Notes: a model not told the origin generated them from the letters alone. 64,000 nucleotides of DNA from Nocardioides cremeus (GCF_030518195.1 NZ_JAULSC010000002.1:1-64000), one strand, 5' to 3'; positions 9,547-16,292 are shown, numbered from the stretch's first letter. Numbers and translations are program-made.

Positions 9547-10985
9547 GCAAGAGAGCGGTTCTGTACGCACGCCTGTCTATCGCTACGGATGAGTCTGTCA
9601 GCATCGAGCGCCAACTAGAGGCAGGACGGGACTACTGCCGTGCCCGTGGCTGGCAGGTAGTCGCTGAGCATCGAGACGACGGCGTTAGCGCGTCTGCCAA
9701 CGCCCCTGAGAACCGCAGAGGCTGGCAGGAAGTCCTAGCCCATCCCAGAGGCTCATACGACGTTGTGTTGGTCTGGAAGATTGACCGCCTCGCTCGCAAG
9801 GTTCTGGACTTTCTCAACGCTGACAAGGCACTACAGGAGCGCGGGGCCGCTGTCGCGGCGGTGAATGACCCTGTTGATATGACAACGCCGCAAGGTCGAG
9901 CCTTCGCAACCATGCTTGCCGTGTTCGCTGAGATGGAAGCGGAAGCGATTAGAGCGCGAGTCACGGCGGCACGTCAGGCACTCATCAAGGCGGGGCGGGT
10001 AGCGGGTGGAGCGGCACCCTTTGGTTACTGGAACGCACCTAACCCCAACGGTCCCGGCAAGGTACTAGCCAAAGACCCTGAGACGATTCCATTTCTCATT
10101 GAGGCGGTAGAGCGCGTACTTAACGGCGACTCAGTGAACAGCGTTTGTACCTACTTGGACGAGGTAGCGCCGCGCACGGGCAGGAAGAACAGTGCCGCCT
10201 ACTGGACGGTCACAGTCACTAAGCGGATGCTTCTCAATCCCGTTCTAGCGGGCATGACACCGCACAACCCCGGCAACGTGGGCAAGCAGCGGGGTAGTGA
10301 AGTCTTGCGCGGTACTGACGGCATGCCGATTATCCGCGAGGATTTGGCTGTGGTGACCGTTGAGCAGTTCAGAGCACTAGAAGACCGCCTAGCAAACTCT
10401 GAGCCCTACAAGGCCGCTACAGAGTCCTACCTAGCCGGTCTGGTGTGGTGTGGACACTGCGACAGAAAGATGTACCGCAACGCTAAGACGATGAACGGTA
10501 AGAAGGTTCGTGTTTTTCAATGTCAGGGCAAGTCTGGTTGCGGTCAGCAGGTGACGAACCTAGAGAGCATCGTTGAGGAACGGTTCTTGTCTGAGTTCGG
10601 GCACTTGCACTTTGCCCGCTTCGTCTCTCAGCCAACTGACTATGACTTGACTGAGATAAACAATCAAATCAATGAGACGGTGCGACGCATGCAGGACGAC
10701 GACGCCGACGTTATGGCTCTGGCTGAACGTCTCACGTCTTTGAAGGCACTTAGGCGCAACATTCCTGAGGTTGAGTATTCGTCTGAGTGGTCTGAGAGCA
10801 CGTCAGGTGAACAGTGGCAGGACAACCCCCGTACCGCCCTCCTTAATCGGTTTGCCGGTGTGCGTCTGCACAAGGGGCGGGTAGGTAGGAAGTTTGACCA
10901 AAGCCGCCTGACGTGGATTGAGCATGAGGCAGAGTTCAAGAGTGACGACCCGCAAGAGGTTTTCAAGTACCTGAGTTCTCTGTAA
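9543..10985 (+). CDS. int: Large serine integrase
   Basis: This 480-residue large serine recombinase would catalyse attP x attB integration. The N-terminal catalytic domain has YARLS (nucleophile Ser12), KIDRLARKVLDFLNA and FATMLAVFAEMEAEAIRARV. The recombinase domain follows with AAPFGYWNAPN. A zinc ribbon has CGHC and, about 25 residues later, CQGKSGC. A coiled-coil-like stretch follows (EINNQINETVRRMQDDDADV). The GTG start overlaps the stop of truncated tadC (GTGA at 9543-9546) and lies 24 bp from the attL core. Expression from the integrated state probably rides on tad transcription and coupled translation. Confidence 0.95.
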   Translation: MSKRAVLYARLSIATDESVSIERQLEAGRDYCRARGWQVVAEHRDDGVSASANAPENRRGWQEVLAHPRGSYDVVLVWKIDRLARKVLDFLNADKALQERGAAVAAVNDPVDMTTPQGRAFATMLAVFAEMEAEAIRARVTAARQALIKAGRVAGGAAPFGYWNAPNPNGPGKVLAKDPETIPFLIEAVERVLNGDSVNSVCTYLDEVAPRTGRKNSAAYWTVTVTKRMLLNPVLAGMTPHNPGNVGKQRGSEVLRGTDGMPIIREDLAVVTVEQFRALEDRLANSEPYKAATESYLAGLVWCGHCDRKMYRNAKTMNGKKVRVFQCQGKSGCGQQVTNLESIVEERFLSEFGHLHFARFVSQPTDYDLTEINNQINETVRRMQDDDADVMALAERLTSLKALRRNIPEVEYSSEWSESTSGEQWQDNPRTALLNRFAGVRLHKGRVGRKFDQSRLTWIEHEAEFKSDDPQEVFKYLSSL

Positions 10986-11164
10986 CGGCTCAATAATCTA
11001 TACAGAGTGAGCGATAAAGTAGACAGACTCAGACTTGGTTACTGGAATATGTAACGAATCAATAACGATAACGGGTCATAATCGTTAGACGGTATAATAG
11101 AAGTAGAGCGAGTGAAGATTGACGGGAAACCAATCCTCTTATGCGGAGTGCTTCGCACCGCTCA

Positions 11165-11200
11165 TCCCCAGACAGTTTATGTCCTTCTGCTGTCTGGGGA
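11165..11200 (+). terminator. Terminator-like hairpin after the integrase
   Basis: A perfect 11-bp stem, TCCCCAGACAG / CTGTCTGGGGA, has a 14-nt loop and no T-tract. It lies 180 bp after the integrase stop and could end integrase transcription before the structured RNA. Confidence 0.45.
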
Positions 11201-11342
11201 CACAAGCAGCGTTGTAACACTTGGGGCAGGTTGCAGCGTGGCGCTTTCTCACTCGCCCCTTCGGTCGCTCTGAGTCTTAGCATTCTATAACTCAGAGCGG
11301 CCAACAACTTTCTTGCAGACTATCGCATTGAGAGAAGTAATG

Positions 11343-11351
11343 TGGTAGAAT
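11343..11351 (+). promoter_or_regulatory. Extended -10 promoter motif TGGTAGAAT
   Basis: TG-N-TAGAAT fits an extended -10 element and ends 6 nt before the first base of the outer stem of the structured RNA at 11358. That is where a transcript would be expected to start. No good -35 is visible at 16-18 bp. Confidence 0.45.
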
Positions 11352-11357
11352 GGATAC

Positions 11358-11496
11358 TGTAAGCGGAACCGGGTTAGAAAGGCTTATCGTAGGTTTGCAA
11401 CAAACAGAGTCGTAAGACTCATAACCCCTAGGTTGAGGTACTGCCCGGTTCCCTCCCTAGGGGTTTGTTGTTTCTAGGGCGCTTACAACCGGGCAG
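11358..11496 (+). ncRNA. Candidate structured RNA with pseudoknot and alternative pairing
   Basis: The outer stem is TGTAAGCG 11358-11365 with CGCTTACA 11480-11487. Inside it, GAACCGGG 11366-11373 pairs with CCCGGTTC 11444-11451, and AACCCCTAGG 11423-11432 pairs with CCTAGGGGTT 11456-11465. These two helices interleave (a-b-a'-b'), which is a pseudoknot. Two perfect hairpins lie between: GTTTG-CAA-CAAAC 11393-11405 and GAGTC-GTAA-GACTC 11407-11420, the latter with a GNRA-type loop. Rival pairings exist: CTGCCCGGTT 11441-11450 with AACCGGGCAG 11487-11496 (10 bp), and GGGTTA 11371-11376 with TAACCC 11422-11427. I do not recognise an Rfam family. Strand is inferred from the promoter motif and downstream genes. 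Confidence 0.55.
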
Positions 11497-11657
11497 GCTT
11501 GGCGGTATAACCGAGCGTGGTGGATAACCGGGAGGCGTGATAGCACTACTCTCCCTAAGCGATTGTTGCGAAACAAGCGTGAGCGACCTCTAGGCCAACG
11601 GTTCCCTGAGTCGCCCCTGCCCAAAATCCCCAAGCATCAAAGTTGTTGATTAGCACG

Positions 11658-11708
11658 AGGGAAGGACACCTTCCCTTGACCCCATCCGGCAAGACGCAAG
11701 CGTCTTGC
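11658..11708 (+). other. Two perfect hairpins in the leader
   Basis: AGGGAAGG-ACA-CCTTCCCT (11658-11676) and GCAAGACG-CAAG-CGTCTTGC (11689-11708) are perfect 8-bp stems 12 nt apart. They lack T-tracts. They may be processing or attenuation structures. Confidence 0.4.
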
Positions 11709-11811
11709 GTGAGGGAAGCGAGTAACAAGTTAAAGGAAGTGCATGAGTGATTGAAGATGAAGAGATTGAGATTCTCAGAGATTGTGATTGAGAGTCTTTA
11801 GCAGTACCGGC

Positions 11812-11848
11812 CCGCCCTGCGGGGCGGTTACCGCCGTTCGCGGCGGTA
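11812..11848 (+). promoter_or_regulatory. Tandem GC hairpins, one UUCG-capped, ahead of the 62-aa gene
   Basis: CCGCCC-TGCG-GGGCGG (11812-11827) is followed after one base by TACCGCCG-TTCG-CGGCGGTA (11829-11848). A competing GGCGG-TTA-CCGCC pairing bridges them. They stand out as GC blocks in AT-rich DNA and end 14 bp before the ribosome site AAGGAG (from 11863) of the next gene, which suggests an attenuator or mRNA-stabilising leader. Confidence 0.45.
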
Positions 11849-11877
11849 GACAATAAATAACTTAAGGAGAAAGCAAT

Positions 11878-12066
11878 ATGAGTATTGAAGTAAACACAGG
11901 ACTAGAGGAAGCAATCAGAGAGCAGACAGAGGCGGTACGAGAGAGCATCCGCCTAACCAATGCCTTGCTACTAGCCCAAAGCATGAGCGTAGACATTACG
12001 AAGGACTCAGCCAAGGTGCTACGTCACCTGAGTCTGCTAGAGAGCACGGTGAGTCAAGATGACTGA
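11878..12066 (+). CDS. Small helical protein of unknown function (62 aa)
   Basis: The ATG is preceded by a strong ribosome site (TTAAGGAGAAAGCAAT). The 62 residues are almost entirely predicted helix with heptad-like hydrophobics (LEEAIREQTEAVRESIRLTN, ALLLAQSMSVDI) and no membrane segment. It resembles phage or plasmid small oligomeric proteins in style but I recognise no family. It overlaps the following gene by 8 nt, so the two are probably co-translated. Confidence 0.7.
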   Translation: MSIEVNTGLEEAIREQTEAVRESIRLTNALLLAQSMSVDITKDSAKVLRHLSLLESTVSQDD

Positions 12067-12400
12067 GTTGGGAGAAGTCATCAGCAGCACCGCCCTCAGC
12101 AATGAGCCGGTAGAGGGGGAGTGCCCTAGGGAGTTGCTAGGGCTGTCCTGCCTGAAGGGAACAGGCTATGACTGTCTGTGTGCGCTTGTAGACAGCACAG
12201 AGGTTGAGGAACGTAAGGGGCCGGTATGGGTAATGACCCTCCACCTAACCCAAGGTCTAGGAACGCCATACGCCGTAATGAGTGCGCTCAACCTGACCGG
12301 CTATGTGGCAACCTTCCAAGCCTCACCAAAGGCCGTTACAGCAACGTATGACCTACGCAAGCCTCAGAATGTTGACCTAGCCGCATATGTCCGTGAGTGA
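12059..12400 (+). CDS. Hypothetical protein (113 aa)
   Basis: The start ATG lies 8 nt inside the 62-aa gene, in the +1 frame. The protein has three Cys in its first half (EGECPRELLGLSCLKG, YDCLCAL) and a beta-rich second half (GPVWVMTLHLTQGLGTPYAV). No known domain is recognised. The overlap with the 62-aa gene and the long structured leader suggest both act in one function of the element, such as copy control, regulation or a phage-related trait. Confidence 0.65.
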   Translation: MTELGEVISSTALSNEPVEGECPRELLGLSCLKGTGYDCLCALVDSTEVEERKGPVWVMTLHLTQGLGTPYAVMSALNLTGYVATFQASPKAVTATYDLRKPQNVDLAAYVRE

Positions 12401-12553
12401 GGCTGAGGTTTCGTGAAAGTCCCCGTGAACGCATGGGCGTTTCGTAATCGCGGGGTAGGGAGGGCCAAGGTCGCTAGTTGCTCGCAAGTTGCTTGGCTGA
12501 CCTTGCCTCTTCCCTAAGAACCATAGTCTCTAGTTACAGAAACCGAACCTTTC

Positions 12554-13243
12554 ATGTATGATGAGACTATGAAGAAGAGGAATCGTTCAGCAGTAGTCAT
12601 TGGGTATTGCCGAGTCTCAACGGAAGAGCAGGCACTCAGCGGCCTTGGCTTGGCTGACCAGCGAGCGGCAATCGGTGCAGAGGCTCAGCGCCGGGGCTGG
12701 GATGCGGTCGAGTACGTCACTGACGACGGCTACTCAGCCAAGAGCCTTGCCCGTCCCGGCATCACTGACGCACTGGACCGGCTGAGGGCTGGCAAAGCCG
12801 GGGTACTGGTTGTAAGCAAGTTGGACAGGCTCAGCCGCTCGCTACTGGACTTCGCTGGCCTCATGGCTCAGGCAGAGCACGAGGGCTGGCAACTTGTCGT
12901 GCTGGATATGGCCGTAGACACGACAACCCCAAGCGGGCAACTCATGGCCTCTGTCATGGCCTCATTTGCTGAGTATGAGCGGCGCATCATCGGACAGCGC
13001 ACGAGCGCGGCCATGCAGCAACTAAAGGCGCAAGGTGTCCGGCTGGGTAGGCCGCGTGTCATGGCTCAGGAAGTCACTGAGCGCATCGTCAAGGAGCGGG
13101 AGGGCGGTAGGACGTTGGCGGCAATCGCGGAGGGTCTGAACGCTGAGAGCGTGCCTACGGCAAGGGGCGGTGCGAAGTGGTACCCCAGCACGGTCAAGGC
13201 GGTTCTAACCTCTGCCTCACTCGATGCGGTAGCCGTGGCCTAG
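12554..13243 (+). CDS. Serine recombinase (resolvase/invertase type)
   Basis: This 229-residue protein has a resolvase catalytic domain: GYCRVSTEEQ (nucleophile Ser), VVSKLDRLSRSLLDFAGLMA, TPSGQLMASVMASFAEYERR and QRTSAAMQQLK. A short C-terminal DNA-binding region has a helix-turn-helix-like segment (RTLAAIAEGLNAESVPTARG, KWYPSTVKAVL). It lacks the zinc ribbon of the large integrase. It could resolve multimers, invert DNA or help excision. The first ATG is used; a second at 12569 is also possible. Its own promoter probably lies in the 150-bp gap upstream. Confidence 0.88.
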   Translation: MYDETMKKRNRSAVVIGYCRVSTEEQALSGLGLADQRAAIGAEAQRRGWDAVEYVTDDGYSAKSLARPGITDALDRLRAGKAGVLVVSKLDRLSRSLLDFAGLMAQAEHEGWQLVVLDMAVDTTTPSGQLMASVMASFAEYERRIIGQRTSAAMQQLKAQGVRLGRPRVMAQEVTERIVKEREGGRTLAAIAEGLNAESVPTARGGAKWYPSTVKAVLTSASLDAVAVA

Positions 13244-13339
13244 GAGGGACAGAAACGGCCCTCTGAGCGCCGTGGCAAAGGAAGGGGTAGCCAAGAGCCA
13301 ACAGGAAACGTAAGAGGCTCAGAGCGTCGCAGAGCATGG

Positions 13340-13366
13340 GCGCACTATCCGAAACGGCTAGTGCGC
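13340..13366. terminator. Hairpin between convergent genes
   Basis: GCGCACTA / TAGTGCGC form a perfect 8-bp stem with an 11-nt loop between the convergent serine recombinase and methyltransferase genes. It could serve both directions. Confidence 0.45.
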
Positions 13367-13425
13367 TCGCATGGGTGTATCAAGCACCACAGGCAGATTT
13401 ATACATTTTGAGGCTCAGCAGGTTT

Positions 13426-15060
13426 CTAGAACAGTCCCTCATCCGTGTTCTTCAAGCGTGCTCGCTTGGCTTCGATGTATGGAAGCATCGTCAGCGGAAC
13501 GTTGGGCTTCTCGCCTCTGAGCAACTGGTCAACTGTAATAACCTGAACCTTGGGGAACTTCTGGCCGTTGGCCGGATGCGTGTAGGTGCCCGCGTGGTTC
13601 ACCGCGTCGATGATTCCCCGTGTCGGCTCAGTCATGGTGATGAGGATTCCCATTTCAGCCTTCTGAGTCTCTACGGTGCCAAGCAAGTCGCGCACAAACT
13701 GAGGGCCAATCGTCTTGCCGCCCTTGACCGATACGAGAATGCGGCCAAAGTTCTTGCCGCTAGCGTCTAGGAAGAATCGGGCCACGCCGTCTATGCCCTT
13801 GTCTCCTACTTGCTTCTCGTTCGGCTGAGCATTGACAAGGGAGACGGCCCACCGCTCAAAGTCAAAGGGCGATTGACTGAACAGGGCAAACGCTCCGGCG
13901 CGGTCGCGTGGGATGCCCAGAACGTCGTATGTTCCCTCAATCTCTTCCCCGTAGGTGTGGCGGAGACGCTTACGGATGAGGTCAATGGCAATGTAGGTAA
14001 CGTCAATGCCGAGCCACTTGCGATTTAGACTCTGTGCAGCGTCAACGGTAGTTCCGCACCCACAGAACGGGTCTAACACTGTGTCGCCGGGATTGGTACT
14101 AACGGCGAGAATCCGCTCAAGGAGAGCGAGAGGCTTCTGCGTTGGATACCCGAGTCTTTCGGCTGCCTGAGAGTTGATAGCGTCAATGTCTGACCAGAGA
14201 GACTGTAGTTGTACGCCCTTCGCCTCATCCAAATAGTACTTTTGTCGGGGAACATTTCCCGGTTTTGCTTGGTGGACACGACCCTCGCTGATTAGGCGTT
14301 CCATCTCTGGCTTGCTGAAACGCCAATAGCGGGTCACGCCGAGCACTTCGTAGAGCGGATTCCCCTTGGCTGCGCCCCCGGGACCTTCCATGCTGACGGT
14401 CTGGAAACGGCGCCCCGTTCCTTCCTCGACATATGAGAACTTTTTGCGAAGGTACTCGTCAGAGTACGGTTGAAAGACCGGATTGAACGTGTAGATATCT
14501 GACTTCGTGTAGAAAAGGATGATGTCAGTATTGCGCCCGAAGTGGCGTGCCCCTTGACCGGCGTTGCCCTTGACCGTAGAGGTTCGTCGCCAAGTGATTT
14601 CATTGCGGTACATCGTCGGCCCGAATGTTGCATCCAGCAGAACCTTCAGATAATGGCTCATGGTCGGGTCGCAATGAAGGTACATGCTTCCCGTGGACTT
14701 CAGTACACGATGCAGTTCGACCAACCGTGGCGTCATATTTACCAAGTAGGCCATGGCGTCGTTCTCGCCAAGCAGTGTTCGAAATGCTGTGAGGGCGTCG
14801 GCTACTCGGTTGGGTGTGCCGCCTTGAATGAGTTCCAGATACTGTTCTTCTGTCTCTGGCGTCCAGACCCACGTATCCCCGAATGCTTGCATTTGTGCCG
14901 CATCGTCGGCCGGGTGCGTTTCGTGTCGCCCGAACAGAACATTGTAGTTTCGGTTAGAGTTGAAAGGCGGGTCGAGGTAAACAAGGTCAACTGAATCAGA
15001 CTCAATGTGCTGACGCAGTACCTCTAAGTTGTCGCCGTAAAACAGTTTGTTGTCTGCCAT
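13426..15060 (-). CDS. DNA methyltransferase (beta class) fused to a nuclease-like domain
   Basis: This is a 544-residue protein from ATG 15058-15060. Catalytic motif IV (VYLDPPFNSNRNYNVLF, Asp30-Phe33) precedes SAM-binding motif I (GDTVLDPFCGCGTTVDAA), the order of beta-class N4-C/N6-A methyltransferases. The QKPLALLERIL segment before motif I is typical. The last 150 residues carry a Mrr/PD-(D/E)xK-like pattern: DKGIDGVARFF, then ILVSVKGGKTIGPQFVRDL and GILITMTEPTRG. A combined methylation-restriction role is possible. No separate endonuclease or specificity gene is adjacent. A longer GTG start at 15072 is possible. It is divergent from the Lsr2-like gene. Confidence 0.88.
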   Translation of the reverse strand: MADNKLFYGDNLEVLRQHIESDSVDLVYLDPPFNSNRNYNVLFGRHETHPADDAAQMQAFGDTWVWTPETEEQYLELIQGGTPNRVADALTAFRTLLGENDAMAYLVNMTPRLVELHRVLKSTGSMYLHCDPTMSHYLKVLLDATFGPTMYRNEITWRRTSTVKGNAGQGARHFGRNTDIILFYTKSDIYTFNPVFQPYSDEYLRKKFSYVEEGTGRRFQTVSMEGPGGAAKGNPLYEVLGVTRYWRFSKPEMERLISEGRVHQAKPGNVPRQKYYLDEAKGVQLQSLWSDIDAINSQAAERLGYPTQKPLALLERILAVSTNPGDTVLDPFCGCGTTVDAAQSLNRKWLGIDVTYIAIDLIRKRLRHTYGEEIEGTYDVLGIPRDRAGAFALFSQSPFDFERWAVSLVNAQPNEKQVGDKGIDGVARFFLDASGKNFGRILVSVKGGKTIGPQFVRDLLGTVETQKAEMGILITMTEPTRGIIDAVNHAGTYTHPANGQKFPKVQVITVDQLLRGEKPNVPLTMLPYIEAKRARLKNTDEGLF

Positions 15061-15155
15061 GAAGCCCCGCACTCCTGCCTAGCCGATTGAGCGCGACCCT
15101 ATCAGTTGCGGCGTTGTGGTTGACTTGTCCCTGTTGAGCAACCTTAGGAGCGGTC

Positions 15156-15656
15156 ATGCCCAAGAAGACGATTGAAGTTCTGTACGACGACTACGACGGC
15201 AAGGAACTTCCCGCCGACACCGAACCAATCAGTCTGAGTCTCGGCGGTCAGCGGTACCGGCTGTACCTGTCTCCTGAGAACGAGGGCAAGTTGCGGGACT
15301 TCCTCGCTGACTTCACCAAGGATGCTGAGGTTGCTTACGACCACAGGGAAGCCATGAGGCAGCAGGCCGCTGAGCGACGCGCCGAGAGTGGCGGCAACTT
15401 CCGTCTCTCTGGTGAGGCATCCGAGAAGTTCAAGGCGGACCTTGCCGAGTTCAACGAAGCCAAGAAGGACCAGCGCAAGGACATACAGGAGTGGGCGCGA
15501 GGGTCTGAGAAGTTCAGCGGTGCCGTCCCCGGTGAGAAGGGCATCATCAAGGCTGACCTTCTAGCGGCCTACTACGCCGACAACCCTGAGGCGGTGCGGT
15601 ACTACGGGGACGAGGCAGCAGAAGCCCCGCAGAGGGCCGACTACAAGGACGCCTGA
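15156..15656 (+). CDS. Lsr2-like nucleoid-associated protein
   Basis: The N-terminus (KKTIEVLYDDYDGKEL ... EPISLSLGGQRYRLYLSPEN ... KLRDFLADF) matches the Lsr2 dimerisation domain. The C-terminus (DIQEWARGSEKFSG ... GIIKADLLAAYYADNPEAV) matches the Lsr2 DNA-binding fold, in which the usual RGRIP loop is replaced by a longer GAVPGEKGII. At 166 residues it is longer than typical Lsr2 (about 110), with a charged central insertion. Lsr2 binds AT-rich foreign DNA and silences it. Carried on an AT-rich island it could silence its own element or antagonise the host protein. TAGGAG precedes the ATG. Confidence 0.8.
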   Translation: MPKKTIEVLYDDYDGKELPADTEPISLSLGGQRYRLYLSPENEGKLRDFLADFTKDAEVAYDHREAMRQQAAERRAESGGNFRLSGEASEKFKADLAEFNEAKKDQRKDIQEWARGSEKFSGAVPGEKGIIKADLLAAYYADNPEAVRYYGDEAAEAPQRADYKDA

Positions 15657-15712
15657 GATAGCCGCGTGTTCGCCTGACTGACGAACCTGCGTCGTCTATG
15701 TTCGGACACGGA

Positions 15713-15745
15713 AAGACCCGGGACAGTTGCGTTGTCCCGGGTCTT
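15713..15745. terminator. Bidirectional terminator
   Basis: A perfect 13-bp stem, AAGACCCGGGACA / TGTCCCGGGTCTT, with a 7-nt loop lies between the convergent Lsr2-like gene and the 38-aa gene. There is no long T-tract. Confidence 0.75.
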
Positions 15746-15755
15746 CCGCTTGCTG

Positions 15756-15872
15756 CTACTTCTTCTTGCTCTCCTTGACCGTGGTGTTGGGGTGCGACTT
15801 GCCGTACTTCTCGGTCACGTAGCGGCCCGTCTTGGCGCTGCGGTACGGGCCGCTGGCCTTCTTCCCTGCCAT
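15756..15872 (-). CDS. Small basic protein (38 aa)
   Basis: ATG at 15870-15872 is preceded by a near-perfect ribosome site (AAAGGAGGTGAG). The peptide reads MAGKKASGPYRSAKTGRYVT and then EKYGKSHPNTTVKESKKK: basic, Gly/Tyr/Lys-rich, with no hydrophobic segment. Similar short 'GPYRSAKTGRYVT' peptides occur in actinobacterial genomes without known function. DNA or RNA binding is a guess from charge. It is the last gene of the element, about 120 bp from attR. Confidence 0.7.
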   Translation of the reverse strand: MAGKKASGPYRSAKTGRYVTEKYGKSHPNTTVKESKKK

Positions 15873-15985
15873 GCTCTCACCTCCTTTCGCTGTGTCTGGG
15901 GCCACAGTCTACCGGTCGAATGACACCCGTGTAAGTTCCCTGCCTCCCGCTGTGGTATGTGCCGCGTCGAAGGTTCCTGTTTGAG

Positions 15986-16002
15986 ACTGGTTGTGTGCTG
16001 CC
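15986..16002 (+). other. attR of the integrated element
   Basis: The element-side arm ACTGGTT (15986-15992) and core GTGCTGCC (15995-16002) are followed by the displaced tadC end. Joined to the attL arm, the circular form would carry ACTGGTT ... core ... AACCAGT, a perfect 7-bp dyad around the core. Confidence 0.8.
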
Positions 16003-16063
16003 CGTGACCATCCTCTTCGCCTTCTGGCCCGGCGTCGTCGGGCTCGACCTGACCACCCCATGA
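15995..16063 (+). pseudogene. tadC: Displaced 3' end of tadC
   Basis: The frame reads VLPVTILFAFWPGVVGLDLT-TP and a stop at 16061-16063: the last membrane segment and tail of the T2SSF protein. It has no start codon or ribosome site here. Its frame is continuous with codon 293 of the 5' part across the 8-bp core. Confidence 0.85.
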
Positions 16064-16085
16064 CCCTCTCGGGAAAGGACCCCTC

Positions 16086-16292
16086 ATGACCTCCCTCCTC
16101 GCGCACCGCCTGGTGCTGCTCTGGCTCGCCCTGGTGGCGCCCGCGCCTCGTCGGCGTCGCGGCGAGCGCGGTGACGTGCCCGGCTGGGTGCTGGTCACCG
16201 TGATGTCGGCCGGCATCGTGGTCGCCATCGGCTCGATCGCCCAGGACGAGCTCGGGCAGATGCTGCGCAACGCGCTGAACAAGGTGAAGTAG
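16086..16292 (+). CDS. Flp-like pilin subunit candidate
   Basis: This 68-residue protein has a basic N-terminal region (APRRRRGERGDVPG) followed by one hydrophobic helix (WVLVTVMSAGIVVAIGSIAQ) and a short amphipathic tail (DELGQMLRNALNKVK). That is the layout of a small type IVb Flp pilin, with the position expected after tadC. The classical Glu-Tyr after the cleavage site is replaced by GW, so prepilin processing is uncertain. GGGAAAGGA precedes the ATG. The stop overlaps the next GTG (TAGTG). Confidence 0.65.
   Translation: MTSLLAHRLVLLWLALVAPAPRRRRGERGDVPGWVLVTVMSAGIVVAIGSIAQDELGQMLRNALNKVK

Larger units (their letters stand above)
10986..11877. other. Long non-coding region of the element
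   Basis: Nearly 900 bp with no credible gene; apparent ORFs on the minus strand lack ribosome sites and family resemblance. It holds a terminator-like hairpin, an extended -10 motif, a pseudoknotted structured segment and several perfect hairpins, listed separately. AACCGGG occurs three times in direct orientation (11367, 11487, 11526). Its function could be a regulatory leader, a stable RNA or an origin. Confidence 0.6.
9511..16002. mobile_element. 6.5-kb integrative element inserted in tadC
   Basis: The boundaries are set by an 8-bp direct repeat, GTGCTGCC, at 9511-9518 and 15995-16002, which exactly rejoins tadC. Contents: large serine integrase next to the left end, a structured non-coding region, two small ORFs, a second serine recombinase, a methyltransferase-nuclease fusion, an Lsr2-like protein and a 38-aa peptide. 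Base composition is visibly more AT-rich than the flanks, with many TTA, AAC and AGT codons. No replication initiator, relaxase, FtsK-type transfer protein or virion gene is seen. Mobility probably depends on a helper or is limited to excision and reintegration. Confidence 0.9.

Noticed and set aside
11441..11447. CTGCCCG in the structured RNA also occurs at the attR/attB side (15998-16004), hinting at RNA-guided targeting
   Set aside because: Seven bases in GC-rich DNA is easily chance, and serine integrases recognise att sites by protein contacts. The IS110-type bridge-RNA idea has no support here.
11358..11487. A tRNA-like or phage tRNA reading of the structured segment
   Set aside because: No T-loop GGTTCRANTCC, no proper anticodon arm, and no acceptor with discriminator fit; the interleaved helices do not fit a cloverleaf.
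13336..15005. Plus-strand ORFs opposite the methyltransferase
   Set aside because: They have no domain resemblance or ribosome sites, and the minus-strand protein carries clear catalytic motifs.
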